From NCBI GenBank assembly GCA_026119855.1, contig JAOWBW010001317.1, positions 106,412 to 170,411 on the forward strand: a stretch of 64,000 nt of DNA, in the 5' to 3' direction. Origin of the DNA: Campanula takesimana. Lineage: Eukaryota > Streptophyta > Magnoliopsida > Asterales > Campanulaceae. The position numbers and the translations under genes were made by a program. The number at the start of each line of letters is the position of its first letter. The first letter of the stretch is position 1. Below the pieces are notes generated by a model that was not told the origin of the DNA, searched no databases, and saw nothing but the letters and a program-made list of their open reading frames with translations. Shown in pieces: positions 8,739 to 20,216 of this stretch.

Positions 8739-11624
8739 GTTTTATATGTAAATATCAAGGCCAGGTCCCCGGCCTTAGTTGTGGGGGCCATCCTTTTGAT
8801 GTATATAAAATATGCCTTTCTGTAACATCTTTCTTTTCCTTTGAGCTTTGTTGTGTCTTATGAATGTTGTTTGATCCATGTCGCGTTGTTTGCTTGTAGA
8901 CGTCGATCTGTGATGGCCAATCCATGGGCGATGACTTGGATATTCGCAAGTTTTAGACCTTATGATGTCATCCCCGTGTCAGGCGGCTGATGTCAGTTGA
9001 AAAGACATTCTGCTTTATGGGGAAGCCATACTCCCTAATTGTAGGTAATGATGGCGATTGGGGACGTGGGCAGTCGTCAATTTCAAAGTGATTGTGAACG
9101 GATATGGATCAAAACCCTGGGTTTTACCTGACCCGCACATCCAAACAGTCAAAACCCTCACCCCTACTTTTTTATTTTTTACTTATCACTGTTGAAAGGG
9201 GTTTCATTCTTAGGGCTTTATTCTCCCGGTGATTTCCGTTCATGTTCTGATTCCGGCAGTCGTAACTTGAGAAAGAAACGGTTCTTGTTCCCTAGTTTCC
9301 ATTCGACCTGTAAACACACCATCAGGTACTTTTCTTCCTTTCTTTGCATTTCTAACTTATATCCACCATTCCCCATATTTTCTGATATCTTTGATTTCTA
9401 TTTCGCCCTAGTACCTCTTGAGTATGTATTTCGATTGCGCACCGTCGGTCTTTCTGAGTTTTCATAAGGTGAATCGTAGAATTTACTGGAGAACGGATGG
9501 TCCATGGTTTTTGCTGTCCTTGGATGAAATTAGGGAAACCCTTATAATGCACAGGGCTTTTAGAGGTAGCGTCGAGTGGCCCGCCAACAGTCATTGTTTT
9601 GACCGTCTAAGAGTGATGAACCCTAATTTGGTGGTTTTCTCTTCTCGTCATGATGTTTTAAACCATATTTCTTCTTACTATACCTTGTTGAAAGACGAGG
9701 TGCTCTCCTTGATAGAATACTTGCATACCGTCTGTAGGATTCCTCGTGATGACTATGATTTGTTATACCATCTTGCCCCTGCTCTTACTACCGATGAAGA
9801 GAGAGCCTCTTTTTATTGGAACCATTTCGAAGTATCCTTTTTCTTTAAGCAGTTTCAGCTGGGCCTCCGCTTGCCCCTAGATCCCTTCATCTCCGAATTC
9901 TTAAAGGACTGGCAGGCGGTTCCTGCAATGTTTGGAGCCAATGCCATCAGATATCTGACATCTTTCATCGTTTTGTGTCGGATTTTGTGCTTTGAGCTAT
10001 GTCCTATGGCCTTTTACCACTTTTTTTTTAGGGTAGCTTCAATGAGGGCACTCAAGTGCTGACTTTAAGAAGCAGGCAAAGGATGCCTAAGATTATTGCC
10101 CCAATCTCCAGCTCAGTAAGCAAGGTGTCCGGTTGGAACAACCATGTTATTAAGGTTGAAAGCCGCCTTGGCTGGGAGTTCCCCGTTCCAACTAACACCC
10201 CAAGGGCCCCCGAGACTTGCTATAAGGCCCCCTGGTGTGATGACTTGATTAAGAGGCTGGAGGAATTTTTCGCTGTTCAGCGGTTAAACTGGTCGTCAAT
10301 CATGGGTACTATGTTCAGGCGGGTATTATGCCGGGGCCTTGGGATGGAGTGAACGAGATGGTGTCAGTAATCAGGGGCAACCGATACCCTGATTGGGTTA
10401 TTCATCCTAATTTCGTCTTCTTCCGGGATTGTGAGATTCGCCAAACTCAAGATGAGCACTGTTTGAAAGTCCAAAGAGTTGTTGGATGTAAACTACTAAT
10501 CATCTGTTTTCATGCTTATTTTGTGAATTTTCCATGCATGAATTTTAATCTTTTTATCTGTTTGGCAGATATGACCATGGAGGAGGAAAGAGAATTAGAG
10601 CAGGAATACGCTCCTGATCCCAACAAATTATTGAGCAAGAAAAAGCTGAAATCAAAAGCTTCTGGCCATTCCAAGAGGCATGCCGACATGGGGGCGCGAC
10701 AGGAGGTATTGTCTGGGAAAGATGCCGGTTCTCTTCCTACTACTAATGTGGTCGGCATGGAGGTTCGAGTCGAGGAGACCGTGGGTGGTGCGGTGTCACC
10801 AGTGAGGGATCTAGCACAGAGTCCGGTTGGAGAGACTGCTACCGAGGAGGATAGGGCGACGGCCAGTGGTGAGCCCCTAGGCCAAAAATGAGCCAGAGAC
10901 GTGGTTGAAGAGATCCTTGATGAACTGATATCCAAGCGACATAGCTCCACTGTTCCTCCTACTGACGCTCCTTCTACTCTTTCTTCAGAGGAGATTGATG
11001 CTCTGATTACTGAATTTTCTGGGGTTAGTTTGATGAGAAGCCTGGAGGTTACTGCTCGGTCTGGTCCAACGATGCGGCTAAGGCGGATAGTATTGCACTG
11101 TGCTCTTATGCCGGTTTCTTGGACCAGTTGACTGCTGCCCCTCCTACCCATTCACACTTGGCTAAACGTAAAGGCCTGATTATCTCTGAGGTAATTGTTT
11201 AGCTTGTTCTTTTCCTGTTTTCTTTTTTGCTTTTTTGATCATCATTAGTTTCTTTTTGCAGCTTGCCACCATTGCTCAGTATGAATCGATGCAGTGGTCG
11301 GGGATCTTGAAGAAAATAGCTGATCTTGAGGGCAAGGCTATCCGAGCCCAAGCGAGGTGTGGTCAGGCCGTGGAATTGGCCAATAAAGTTCATGATAAGA
11401 TCAAGAAGATTGTTGCTGAGAAAGCTCAAGCGGTTGAGGCGGCGGCGCAGAGGCCGAGCAGCTAAAGGAGGCTCTGCGTCAATCCGAGGAGGAGGCCAAG
11501 GTGTTGCGAGAGGAGGCTGAGAAGGAAAGAGAGAATGCGGCCCTATTGGCCAAAGAGAAAGACGAGGCAGAGGCAAGGTGCCTTCAACTGGAAGAAAGCA
11601 TTCCGGCAAGGAAAAAGGCAGCCG

Positions 11625-13714
11625 TGTCACGACCCGAAATCTAGGCTCTATTTTATTAATATTAAATAATTATTATTTATTTATTTGCTTATTTATTTAT
11701 TTAAATTATTATTTATTTAAATATTTATGTGTGCATTTTATGTTTCATAATAATTGCCTAGCATTTTAATTGGGTCATTTGGGTTAGTGTAGTTTTGTTG
11801 GGTCTTAATTGTTAGTAGGGAGTGTAAGTAATTGTGTTAGTAGATGGGGAAGGGGCCTGAGTGTAACATTTCAAAATAATTCTCCTACTCCCTCCCTACT
11901 CCCCTCTCCTCCCTCACTCACTCCACCTCCCTCCCAGCAAACTCCCTCTCTCTCCTCCATTTGGGTAAGTTTTCTTCCTCTTCCTTCTCTCTTCATTATC
12001 TTCCTCTTCCTCTCATAATCTCTCATTTCTTAAAACTTGAAATGTGTTTAGATCGTCGATAGGATCGCGTAGAATCAAAAATATTCGAATTCCGTCATCT
12101 TTGAGAATTTTCAAGTAAGTTGCTTTTCCCCTATTTTTATGCAAAAATGCTCATAACATGTTTCTACAATGCTTTAATTGTTATCTTTGAAGTTTGGTTG
12201 AGTTTGGAATTGATTTGGAATTTATTTGAGTTTTTGGCTAAAATGGTGATTGGATGAATGTCATGATTCAATCTTGGTTTGGGTTGATAAATGGTGTTAG
12301 TTAGGTTCCCTTAAACTTAAATGTTGTTTGGGTACCTTAGCAAACTTGTTGGTTGTGTTTGATTTTGAGTATTTGTGTGATTTGGGTAAGAAAATGAAGA
12401 ACCCATTTCTTCCCTCCCGAATTCCGGCAGTCCAGAAGGTTGGGCGACCGCCCAAAAAGGTCTGGGCGACCGCACATCTATCTGAAAGCTTTTGTTCTTG
12501 TTTGAGGGCCTTTTTGGGCGACCGCACAGTCCCTGGTGGGCGGCCGCACAGACCTCTGAAAGTTTACATTTGTTAATTTGTGTGATTGAAGAATGCGTTT
12601 TGGTCTAAGTCTTGGGTGTCCTTCTAGTTGACCTTAGTGATCATTGTAGTACACTCTAGTGATAGAATTGGGTCCTTTGTGATCAAGTTTGTGTTTGAAA
12701 TTAATTAAGTGTTAATTGAGATTATTGGAACACTTTAATTGTGCGTTGTGGGTACATTTCACTTTCTTGGTGACTTCTTGGTATGATTCCCTACTTTGGA
12801 ATCCTTTGTTGCTTATCGTGCTAATATATTATTACTTAGCATTCATTTGGAAGCCCAGCTGGCATATTTGTTGCATCGGGCGATGGGAATGATTATAATG
12901 GCAAAGCCAAGTCCATTATAATGTTGACCATTGTTTTGCCCCCTTCTATACCCTTTTCCAGATTGGCCTTGGAAAAGACAAGTTAGCTTCCTTTGTGAAT
13001 GTATCTAGCTACCGAGCATGACTTTGTGGCATGGCTCTTGTCCTTTGTGACACTCTTATGGTTATTGTTCCGGTACCGGGGAATTCTCTTCAGCTTTCAT
13101 GCTATTATGAAGATGTTGATGGTTGATTACTGAAGCTGCGCAGCGATCCTTTATTTGGATGCATCGGTTTGAAAACCTTGGCTAATATCCTTTGTTATGT
13201 GTTTATTTCCGCTGCTATCTGTTATGTGATAAATGCTATGTGCTATGTGATATTTATTATTGCTTATTGCTCCTTGCATTATAGCATGTCATGTAGTTGC
13301 ATTAGTAACTTATTGAGATTTATCTCACCCCCTTTCTTTTATCTTTGTTTTTCCTTAACCCCCCCCAGGTGCTAAGGATTAGTCTCGCTGATCACGAGAA
13401 AGAGGACGTCGAGTGTGGATTCATTCTTTTGGGGAAAGTTGTTATAGGTTGGTTTACATTATATCAATGTGTAACCTTTTGGGGATATTTGTACCAAACA
13501 TTGACGTCACTAGGATTTATGTATTTTGTAACTTTGGTGTATAAGCTTATGGAGTTTATACTAGTTTTACTTTGTTGTTCAAGTTGATTTACAAAACCTT
13601 GTGTTATCATCTTTTGGGTATAAAAGGAAATTTTTATCTCCATCATTTTAGAGTTTATTGTTTAAGTCGACGTCCAGCTCGCGATCTCGGGCCCGCGGGG
13701 TTGGGGTCGCGACA
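11625..13714 (+). mobile_element. Tekay-like solo LTR
   Basis: A 2.09-kb block starts TGTCACGACCCGAAAT and ends GGGGTCGCGACA. Such TGTCACGACCC/GGGTCGTGACA ends are typical of LTRs of the Del/Tekay chromovirus lineage. Flanks are AGCCG on the left and GGCCG on the right, a 4-of-5 match to a target duplication. No primer site or internal region is attached, so it is a solo LTR. It splits the coiled-coil part of A's antisense gene. It carries two pairs of GGGCGACCGC motifs. Confidence 0.75.
12442..12547 (+). promoter_or_regulatory. 22-bp-phased GGGCGACCGC pairs in solo LTR
   Basis: GGGCGACCGC starts at 12442 and 12464, and again at 12516 and 12538 (the last as GGGCGGCCGC). Both pairs are spaced exactly 22 bp. 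The surrounding DNA is AT-rich and unrelated between copies. Confidence 0.8.
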
Positions 13715-14063
13715 GGCCGTGCTTCACTTTTAACGGACCGAGATGCCATTAATTATCAATGATCAGGTGACAACCACTTATATTGATGGCTACACACACG
13801 CCGCTCACCAGGTCTATATTGATCCTGAGATAGATGTTCCAGTTGAGAAGTGGGCTCATCTCTTCCTGCATGATGCTTATAGTGTTGAGGCCCGCGCTGC
13901 TTATCCGTTGATCCCTTATTCCGATTGGACTTTGAGGCTGATAGCTCGGGATGACGAGGTGGAAAAAAGACCGGTTTGGCCCGTACCTACCATTGATCCA
14001 AATAACTTTCACGCGCTGGTGGAGCGATTTCGTGAAGATCTAAGCCTTGGTGGAGAGGAGTAG

Positions 14064-14861
14064 GATGAGGAGGATGAGCCGGAGCAATAAGCTCTTTTAT
14101 GAACTTGTTTGATTTACGGAAATGTGTAAGGCCGGCTTGGCGCAATACAATAATTATTTTGATTGCTGTCGTTTAGTATTTGAATGCCTGGGCCCAACGT
14201 TGTTTGGGGGGGCATTAAACATCTGACATTGATTATTCTCCTTCTACGAATTTTTCCCTGGTTTCGAGTGTTTGTTTATTGGTTGTACTTCGGTTGTTAT
14301 GTAGCCTTCAATTTAGTTTCATCGCAGTTGTGTCAAACCGAGGTGTATGACTCGGTTTACCTGATGAGAGTTTTTCATAGCCAGTCTAAGCTAAGTGTTT
14401 TCAGGCCAGGGGTCAGTTCCCGTCATAGGCCGTGATGAGCGTCACGTGCTCGGTTTAAATCTGAGTAGTCTAGTTGTCAGAACTAGGCTCAAATTGTCTA
14501 GGAAGTTAGATGTATTAATCTTAACTCAAATGGAGACCAAACATGTCAAGTATGCTGTGGCCAGGCTAGTTATAGGAACTAGGCTTTCATTTGAGTTTGC
14601 AAGTTTACCTTGGGTCAAATGTTTGGGAAGTCAGGCGTTAATTGCTCCAGACTTCGAGTTGCGGTCTAGGCATTGTCAAGTAATGCTTAAGCCGAGCTCT
14701 AGTGTTGTGTAATAAGAAGTTAAACTCAACGATGTAAAAGAAAAAGAAATTTTATTGATAAAATAAAACTGAAAGTGTTAAAACTAGCAAATACTAAAAA
14801 GCTAAAGACCAAAAAATCTAACTATAGAAAAGATTTAAAATATAGGTGGGGTGCCGGGATG
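14064..14861. other. convergent region between antisense gene and pol of element A
   Basis: This stretch separates the 3' ends of A's antisense gene and pol. It contains two imperfect copies of a ~110-bp unit: the CTAGTTGTCAGAACTAGGCT piece near 14470 recurs as CTAGTTATAGGAACTAGGCT near 14567. AATAAA-like signals and A-rich DNA occur near 14740-14770. I see no gene and none of the hairpin or pseudoknot motifs found after pol in B and C. Confidence 0.5.
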
Positions 14862-16594
14862 TTACTGATAGAATTTCCTTAAGTGCTCCGAATGCCATGG
14901 GTGCTTTAGCTCTTTTCCCTCTGGAGTTTTGAGAATTTAGGTTCCTTCCCGGATAACATGGGTAACGATGTAAGGGCCTTCCCAATTCGGAGAGAGATTA
15001 TTCTGCTGAGCCTTCTTGTGTGTCGACTAAATCTTTCTGAGTACCCAATCACCAACCTCAAAAACCCTCTTCTTCACCTTGCTGTCGTGATAGGCCTTGG
15101 TCTTCTGCTTGTAATTAATCATTCCGAGTTGGGCGTTTAGTCTTTTTTTATCAACTAGGTCTAGATCTAGCAGTCGGTTGCATTCATTGAGAACTTCATC
15201 ATAGTTGGTCACTTTGAAGGTAGGGAGTGCCATTTCTGCTGGGGCCATGGCTTTTGAACCATAATTTAACGCGAAGAGTGTCTCTCCAGTCGGCCCCCTA
15301 GTGGTTGTTCGAACTGCCCATAAGGCTAAGGGGAGTTCGTCCAGCCACTTGCCTTCACTTCCCTCTAGGTTTTTTGTGAGAGCTTTCAAGATGAGTTTAT
15401 TTGCTTCTTCTGCCTGCCCATTACCTTGAGGATGGCTCACTGATGACTTTTTTTGCCTTACTCCCAACCTATTGAGTTCTTCTGTGAAAGCATCAGAAAA
15501 CTGTAGTCCGTTGTCCGTCACGATGGTATGAGGAACGCCAAATCGGCACCATATGTAGTCATGAATGAAGTTGATGGAATTTTCCTCCGTGATTTTCACT
15601 AAAGCTCTGGCCTTAACCCACTTGGTGAAATAGTCAACTGCTACGATCACGAACTTGTTGCTTCCTTTGGCCAAGGGGAAAGACCCAATTATGTCAACTC
15701 CCCACATGTCGAAAGGCTACGTCGGTATGATAAGGCTTTGCTCGACTGGCGGTACCTTGGGCAGGTCGGAATAGCGCTGGCATTTGTCGCACCTTCTTAC
15801 ATATTCTTGAGCGTCTTCCCTTAATTTTGGCCAGTAGTACTCTAGTGTGATTACTTTGTCAGCCAAAGTTCTGGCCCCCAGGTGTCCTCCGCAAAATCCA
15901 TTGTGTACCTCGGCTAGTAGGATCTTGGTGTTTTTGGGTGATACACATATGAGGAGAGGCTTTGGAAATGACCTTCTGTAAATAATACCATTCCACACGA
16001 TGAACCTGGCCGTCTTTTTCTTGATCGTGTTTGCTGCCAACTCATCCTCAAGTAGCTTTCCATCTTCAAGGTAGTCTTTGTAGTCGTCGATCCAAGTTCT
16101 CTCCTCATCATCAATGACTAGGATCTCTATCCTCTTATAAGCTGGTTGGTCGGCATAGATGACTAAGGGGTTGATCTTTTCTGCTGTGGCCATCTTGGAG
16201 AGAAGATCGGCTTCCTAGTTGTACTCTCGTCCTACCAGCCTTATTTCCCAGAACTCCAGGTATTTGGTCATGTTGAGAACGAGGTCTTTGTACTTAGTCA
16301 TCATATGATTCTCTGTGTTGTATTCCCCGTTTACCTGGTTCACTACTAGCTGGGAATCACTGTAAGCTACCAATTTAGTTGCACCGAGGTATTTTTCTTT
16401 CTCAATGCCCAAGATCAAGGCTTCATACTCGGCTAGGTTGTTTGAGGCGGGGAATTTGAATCTGATGAAGTCACGTGTCACATGTTTACTCCCTGGACTC
16501 GTCAAATACACTCCAGCTCCGCTTCTCCCTTGTGTAGTCGACCCGTCTATATATAAGATCCAGCAATCCGTTGGTAGCTCGCTGAGGGGTTCTC
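14862..16594 (-). pseudogene. element A pol, 3' part: archaeal-type RNase H and integrase
   Basis: Reading leftward from the Copia insertion site, the frame shows the additional RNase H of Tat-lineage Gypsy elements (FPASNNLAEYEALILG, then VAYSDSQLVVNQVNGEY). The integrase zinc finger follows (HNGFCGGHLGARTLADK and RRCDKCQ), then the DDE core (MWGVDIIG, VAVDYFTKWV, TDNGLQF, HPQGNGQAEEANK). A C-terminal part ends with stop TAA at 14862-14864. Internal stops near 16215 and 15715 are explicable as CAG-to-TAG or TGG-to-TAG changes, and the last part needs a frame change. The rest of pol lies at 24778-26759, beyond Copia element E. Confidence 0.85.
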
Positions 16595-16599
16595 TATCC

Positions 16600-17965
16600 T
16601 GTTGGGTTTTGACGCATCATGCTCAGCGGAATAAACATAAGATCAAACACCCATGAGCCCGGATCCGTGCATGTTGATTAAATTAAATACAAGATGAAAG
16701 AAACTAACCCTTGAAGATCGCATCCATGAACACAGACTTTAAGGTGCTAACGCAAACACCCTCTATCGGTATCCACATGTCGAACGGATATCAAGAACAC
16801 CTTCTTGATCTTGATTGCTAGACCCAAGGCTTGATGAAGAAATGATTTCTTCGTAGGAATTATTTTGCTCCATTGATCATTGTATTTTGATGATTCTCAA
16901 TCTAAATAATCATACCTCTCTATAATTTATTGTTTCTAAAACAATGATTATTGATTTCCAAAATCAACATTAGAGGCTGTCAAACCCGGCTGTATATCAT
17001 ATATAAGGGTCTGACCTAATTCCGTTTGGGATTGGGAGTCCTTGTCGTACAATAAAACTGAATAAACTGGACAGATACTGGGCACCAGCCGTACGGTGGT
17101 TTCATGCCCGTACGGTGGCCTGTCAAGTTTTGCCAAAATTTCTGCCTTTTCCAATCCGTTCTATTGTGTGTGACCCAATAGGATTATACTAAGTTGGCAA
17201 CGAGTCCGAACCAGTCAGAACCCATAAGTTATAAGCGGACTCTAGCAAGCCATTATGACTACCTAATTAGTATAACTTTGAAAGTCCAAAGTTACCTTAT
17301 AGAACATATCACAACCCCTTTGTCACGCGATATCATATTGGACATAAGTCATGGTCTATGTCAACTAATGTTGTCCAATGCTTTCTCGATCCCGAGTAGA
17401 TTGATATGAGCAAATGACATTGAACACATCAATTCATTTGGGCATGGCAATGCACTATCATCAATCTCACTCATCGAGTGGCCAAGAAGATATCTCTCTT
17501 GAGAGAGGGACAAATCCCATCTTGACTTATCATTCTTCCTTACATGAATCCGAGTATGCCAATCGTAGCCTATATAACCACCCGGTTAAGGGTAGCGTTT
17601 GAGTATGTCAAACATAATGTTCATCATGTGGAAGACTATGATAATGTCAGGTCTAAGGATATCAAATGATATAACTATTATGAGATTTAATTATGACATT
17701 TGACCATGACATAAATCTTATAACGGGTCTATCCAGTACCTTGTTCTCCAACAAGTACCCACAAGTTTAATCCGCATCCTATGCACCATAATCATCATAT
17801 GATTATCCATTAAACTCATGCTATCTCTTCATAAGTGCTAGGGACAATGATCATTATAGTAAACATGCAAAAGATATAATAATCGGGTTTTTTTATCTCT
17901 ATAACAATGAAGCTATGATATAAGGCATAGGCCTTTTTCAAGGGCCTAGGGCATAATATCCAATA
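16600..17965 (-). repeat. 3' LTR of element E
   Basis: In plus coordinates it runs from TGTTGGGTTTTGACGC to GGGCATAATATCCAATA (1366 bp). The inner terminal dinucleotide has mutated from the expected CA. It aligns along its length with 23383-24772. It has two CCGTACGG sites 19 bp apart where the other LTR has three. Confidence 0.9.
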
Positions 17966-17980
17966 ATCTCCCACTTGCAC
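17966..17980 (-). other. polypurine tract of element E
   Basis: Minus-strand GCAAGTGGGAGAT abuts the 3' LTR, the usual Copia polypurine position and composition. Confidence 0.7.
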
Positions 17981-18839
17981 TAGGCCCAATCAACGTGTAT
18001 CCAATACCCATTGAGCTTAGTTATGATGTCCATCATAATTGCAAGCGAACTTATGTAGGATGATTATCCTTGTTATCATCATATGGTATTTTGCATATTT
18101 TGACATCTCCCTTCTTTGATGATTTCTCGAATAAGATAGAAACGTCTGAGTATATGTTTAGATAAAACATTAGCCACTTGGATTGTGTAATAACAATTAT
18201 TGACAAAATGAAGGTCAATAAAATTAGTGACACTAGAAACAATTTCTAGTTTACTAATTAGTCTTTTAATCCAAACAACTTTCTAGTTGCATCTAATGCT
18301 ACTAGATACTCTACCTTTTGTAGAAAAGTAATGGTACATTTAGAACTCTTCTAGCACCATTATTAAACATAAACATGTATTTATACTGCAATATTTATCT
18401 AGTGACAGTCTCTAGGATCCGATTGGTATCATCTCAACATACTCCAAGTATATGAGACATCCGGTCTTAGTACATCAATATGGCTTACATGATAGATCCA
18501 ATTTCTGAAGCATATGGAATCCTAATCATGTACTCTTGCTCATTAGTCTTCCAGTAAGTCTAAATCTTGCAAAGATTAATGCCATTAGACTTTTGCAAGT
18601 AACCTCTCCAAGAGTCTTGCATAGTGAACTTTTCACTATCTTGTCTGTATTAGTACTTTGACTTCAACCAATCAAACTTTTAGATTTATTCCATAAATCA
18701 GTCCAAGGATATAGGCGGCTTTATCTAAGTCTTTCATTTAGAAATTTCAAAATGAATTAAATGTCAACCACATATATTAGACTATGAATAAAATTATGCT
18801 CCCACTAAATTTATTGTAATCACAAGTCTCATATTTGAT

Positions 18840-19340
18840 GAATTCAAACTCTTTGAATACTTCATCAAAATGAAATTTAACTCCAAGTAGTTTGCTTCAA
18901 TCCATCTCATGGATTTCTGCAACTTTCATATTTTATTAGAATTTTATGGATCAGTCAAAACTTTTAGGTTGTATCAAACACATCCTAAAGTAAGTTCCTG
19001 TTAAGGAATATAGTTTTGACATCCATCTGTCATATTTCATATTCAGAATATGAGCTCATGACAATTAGAATTCTAATACATTAAGCATGACTACGGGTGA
19101 TGAAATTTAACTCCAAGTAGTTTGCTTCAATCCATCTCATGGATTTCTGCAACTTTCATATTTTATTAGATTTTTATGGATCAGTCAAAAATTTTAGGTT
19201 GTATCAAACACATCATAAAGTAAGTTTCTGTTAAGAAATATAGTTTTGACATCCATCTGTCATATTTCATATTCAGAATATGAGCTCATGACAATTAGAA
19301 TTCTAATAACATTAAGCATGACTACGGGTGATAAAGTTTC
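18840..19340 (-). pseudogene. remnant of Copia reverse transcriptase with 230-bp tandem duplication
   Basis: On the minus strand, decayed versions of the Copia RT blocks DVKTAFLNG and IYGLKQASRSW can be made out among stops. The segment is present twice in tandem: 18871-19100 and 19101-19330, nearly identical and exactly 230 bp apart. The duplication therefore post-dates much of the decay. No functional frame remains. Confidence 0.65.
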
Positions 19341-20170
19341 ATCATAATCGACATTATGAATTAACTTTAATCAATTAGTCGTACTCTATCAATATGCACC
19401 TTGCGATCCATGTCTGTTTTTCCAAGAAAACTCAATTTCTTCCTATGGTTTTTTAAGCCTTAGGGTAGAACAATCAAGTTCAAAACTTGATTATGATACA
19501 TGGATTGCACTTTTCGATTTTATGACTCCAATTCATTGATCTAAATCCGGAGCGGACTTTGCATCTTAATAGGTAATAGGTCAATCATTCGTAATGATAT
19601 CTTCCTAATTACTTTCTATTACGAGAAATCAATATTTTTTTTTGTTATAGATAGTATCCTATCATATATGCAAATAACTTGTGTATTCTTGAACGAATTT
19701 CCACAACTCCTTGTGAAACTTTGTTCAACTTCCATCTTAGGTTTCTATGTCATTTTTTGGGTCTCGAACTCTTCGAGATACATTTTACTCCCACTAGTTC
19801 TTTAGAGATAAACGATTTATCTAGAAAGTGCTATTTAGAGTAACAAATGATTTGTAATTTTTAAAGTGTGTAAAATCAATATCATTAAGATATCCCATGA
19901 AAATACATTTATTAGATTTAGGTGTGATTTTGTCCAAGACAATACTTTTCTCAAAAGCATCACATCACAAATCTTTATGAAAGACAAACCAAGTTTTCTT
20001 TCATTCCATATCTCATATGGTATAACGAACTCCTTAGACGAATCTCAATTTAGTGTAAGCGCAGCTGTTTTCAGCACATAATCCAGAAGAATAACTAAAA
20101 ATCAGTTTGACTTATCATGAGGCGAAAAACTGTATTTTACAGACAATCTGTGAACTTCTGTTAACAAGAG

Positions 20171-20216
20171 TCGTACGGCTAATCCTTAGGCGTACACCTA
20201 AAATGCAGCCGTACGG
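20171..20216. promoter_or_regulatory. internal 19-bp-phased CGTACG cluster of element E
   Basis: TCGTACGG at 20171, GCGTACAC at 20190 and CCGTACGG at 20209 lie exactly 19 bp apart with unrelated sequence between them. This is the same layout as in the LTRs. Confidence 0.75.

Larger units (their letters stand above)
9424..14063 (+). pseudogene. antisense gene of element A, 'putative gypsy-type transposon' (Transposase_28-like)
   Basis: This gene lies on the strand opposite to A's gag-pol, between pol and the 3' LTR. The first frame (9424-10059) contains FQLGLRLPLDPFISEFLKD and SFIVLC, the signature of the plant family annotated as putative gypsy-type transposon protein (Pfam Transposase_28). 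A frameshift near 10045 leads to SRLGWEFPVP (10056-10352) and another to the next frame (10328 on). GT-AG introns are suggested at about 10487-10568 and 11190-11261. After an acidic, Lys-rich linker comes a coiled-coil region (ADLEGKAIRAQARCG, then Glu/Lys/Ala-rich) up to 11624, where a solo LTR is inserted. The C-terminal part resumes at 13743-14063 (DPEIDVPVEKW). Function is unknown. Upstream sequence at 8743-9423 shows no clear coding exon. Confidence 0.65.

Noticed and set aside
10516..11151. 211-codon minus-strand ORF
   Set aside because: Shadow of the plus-strand antisense gene of A, whose codons and motifs read sensibly on the other strand.
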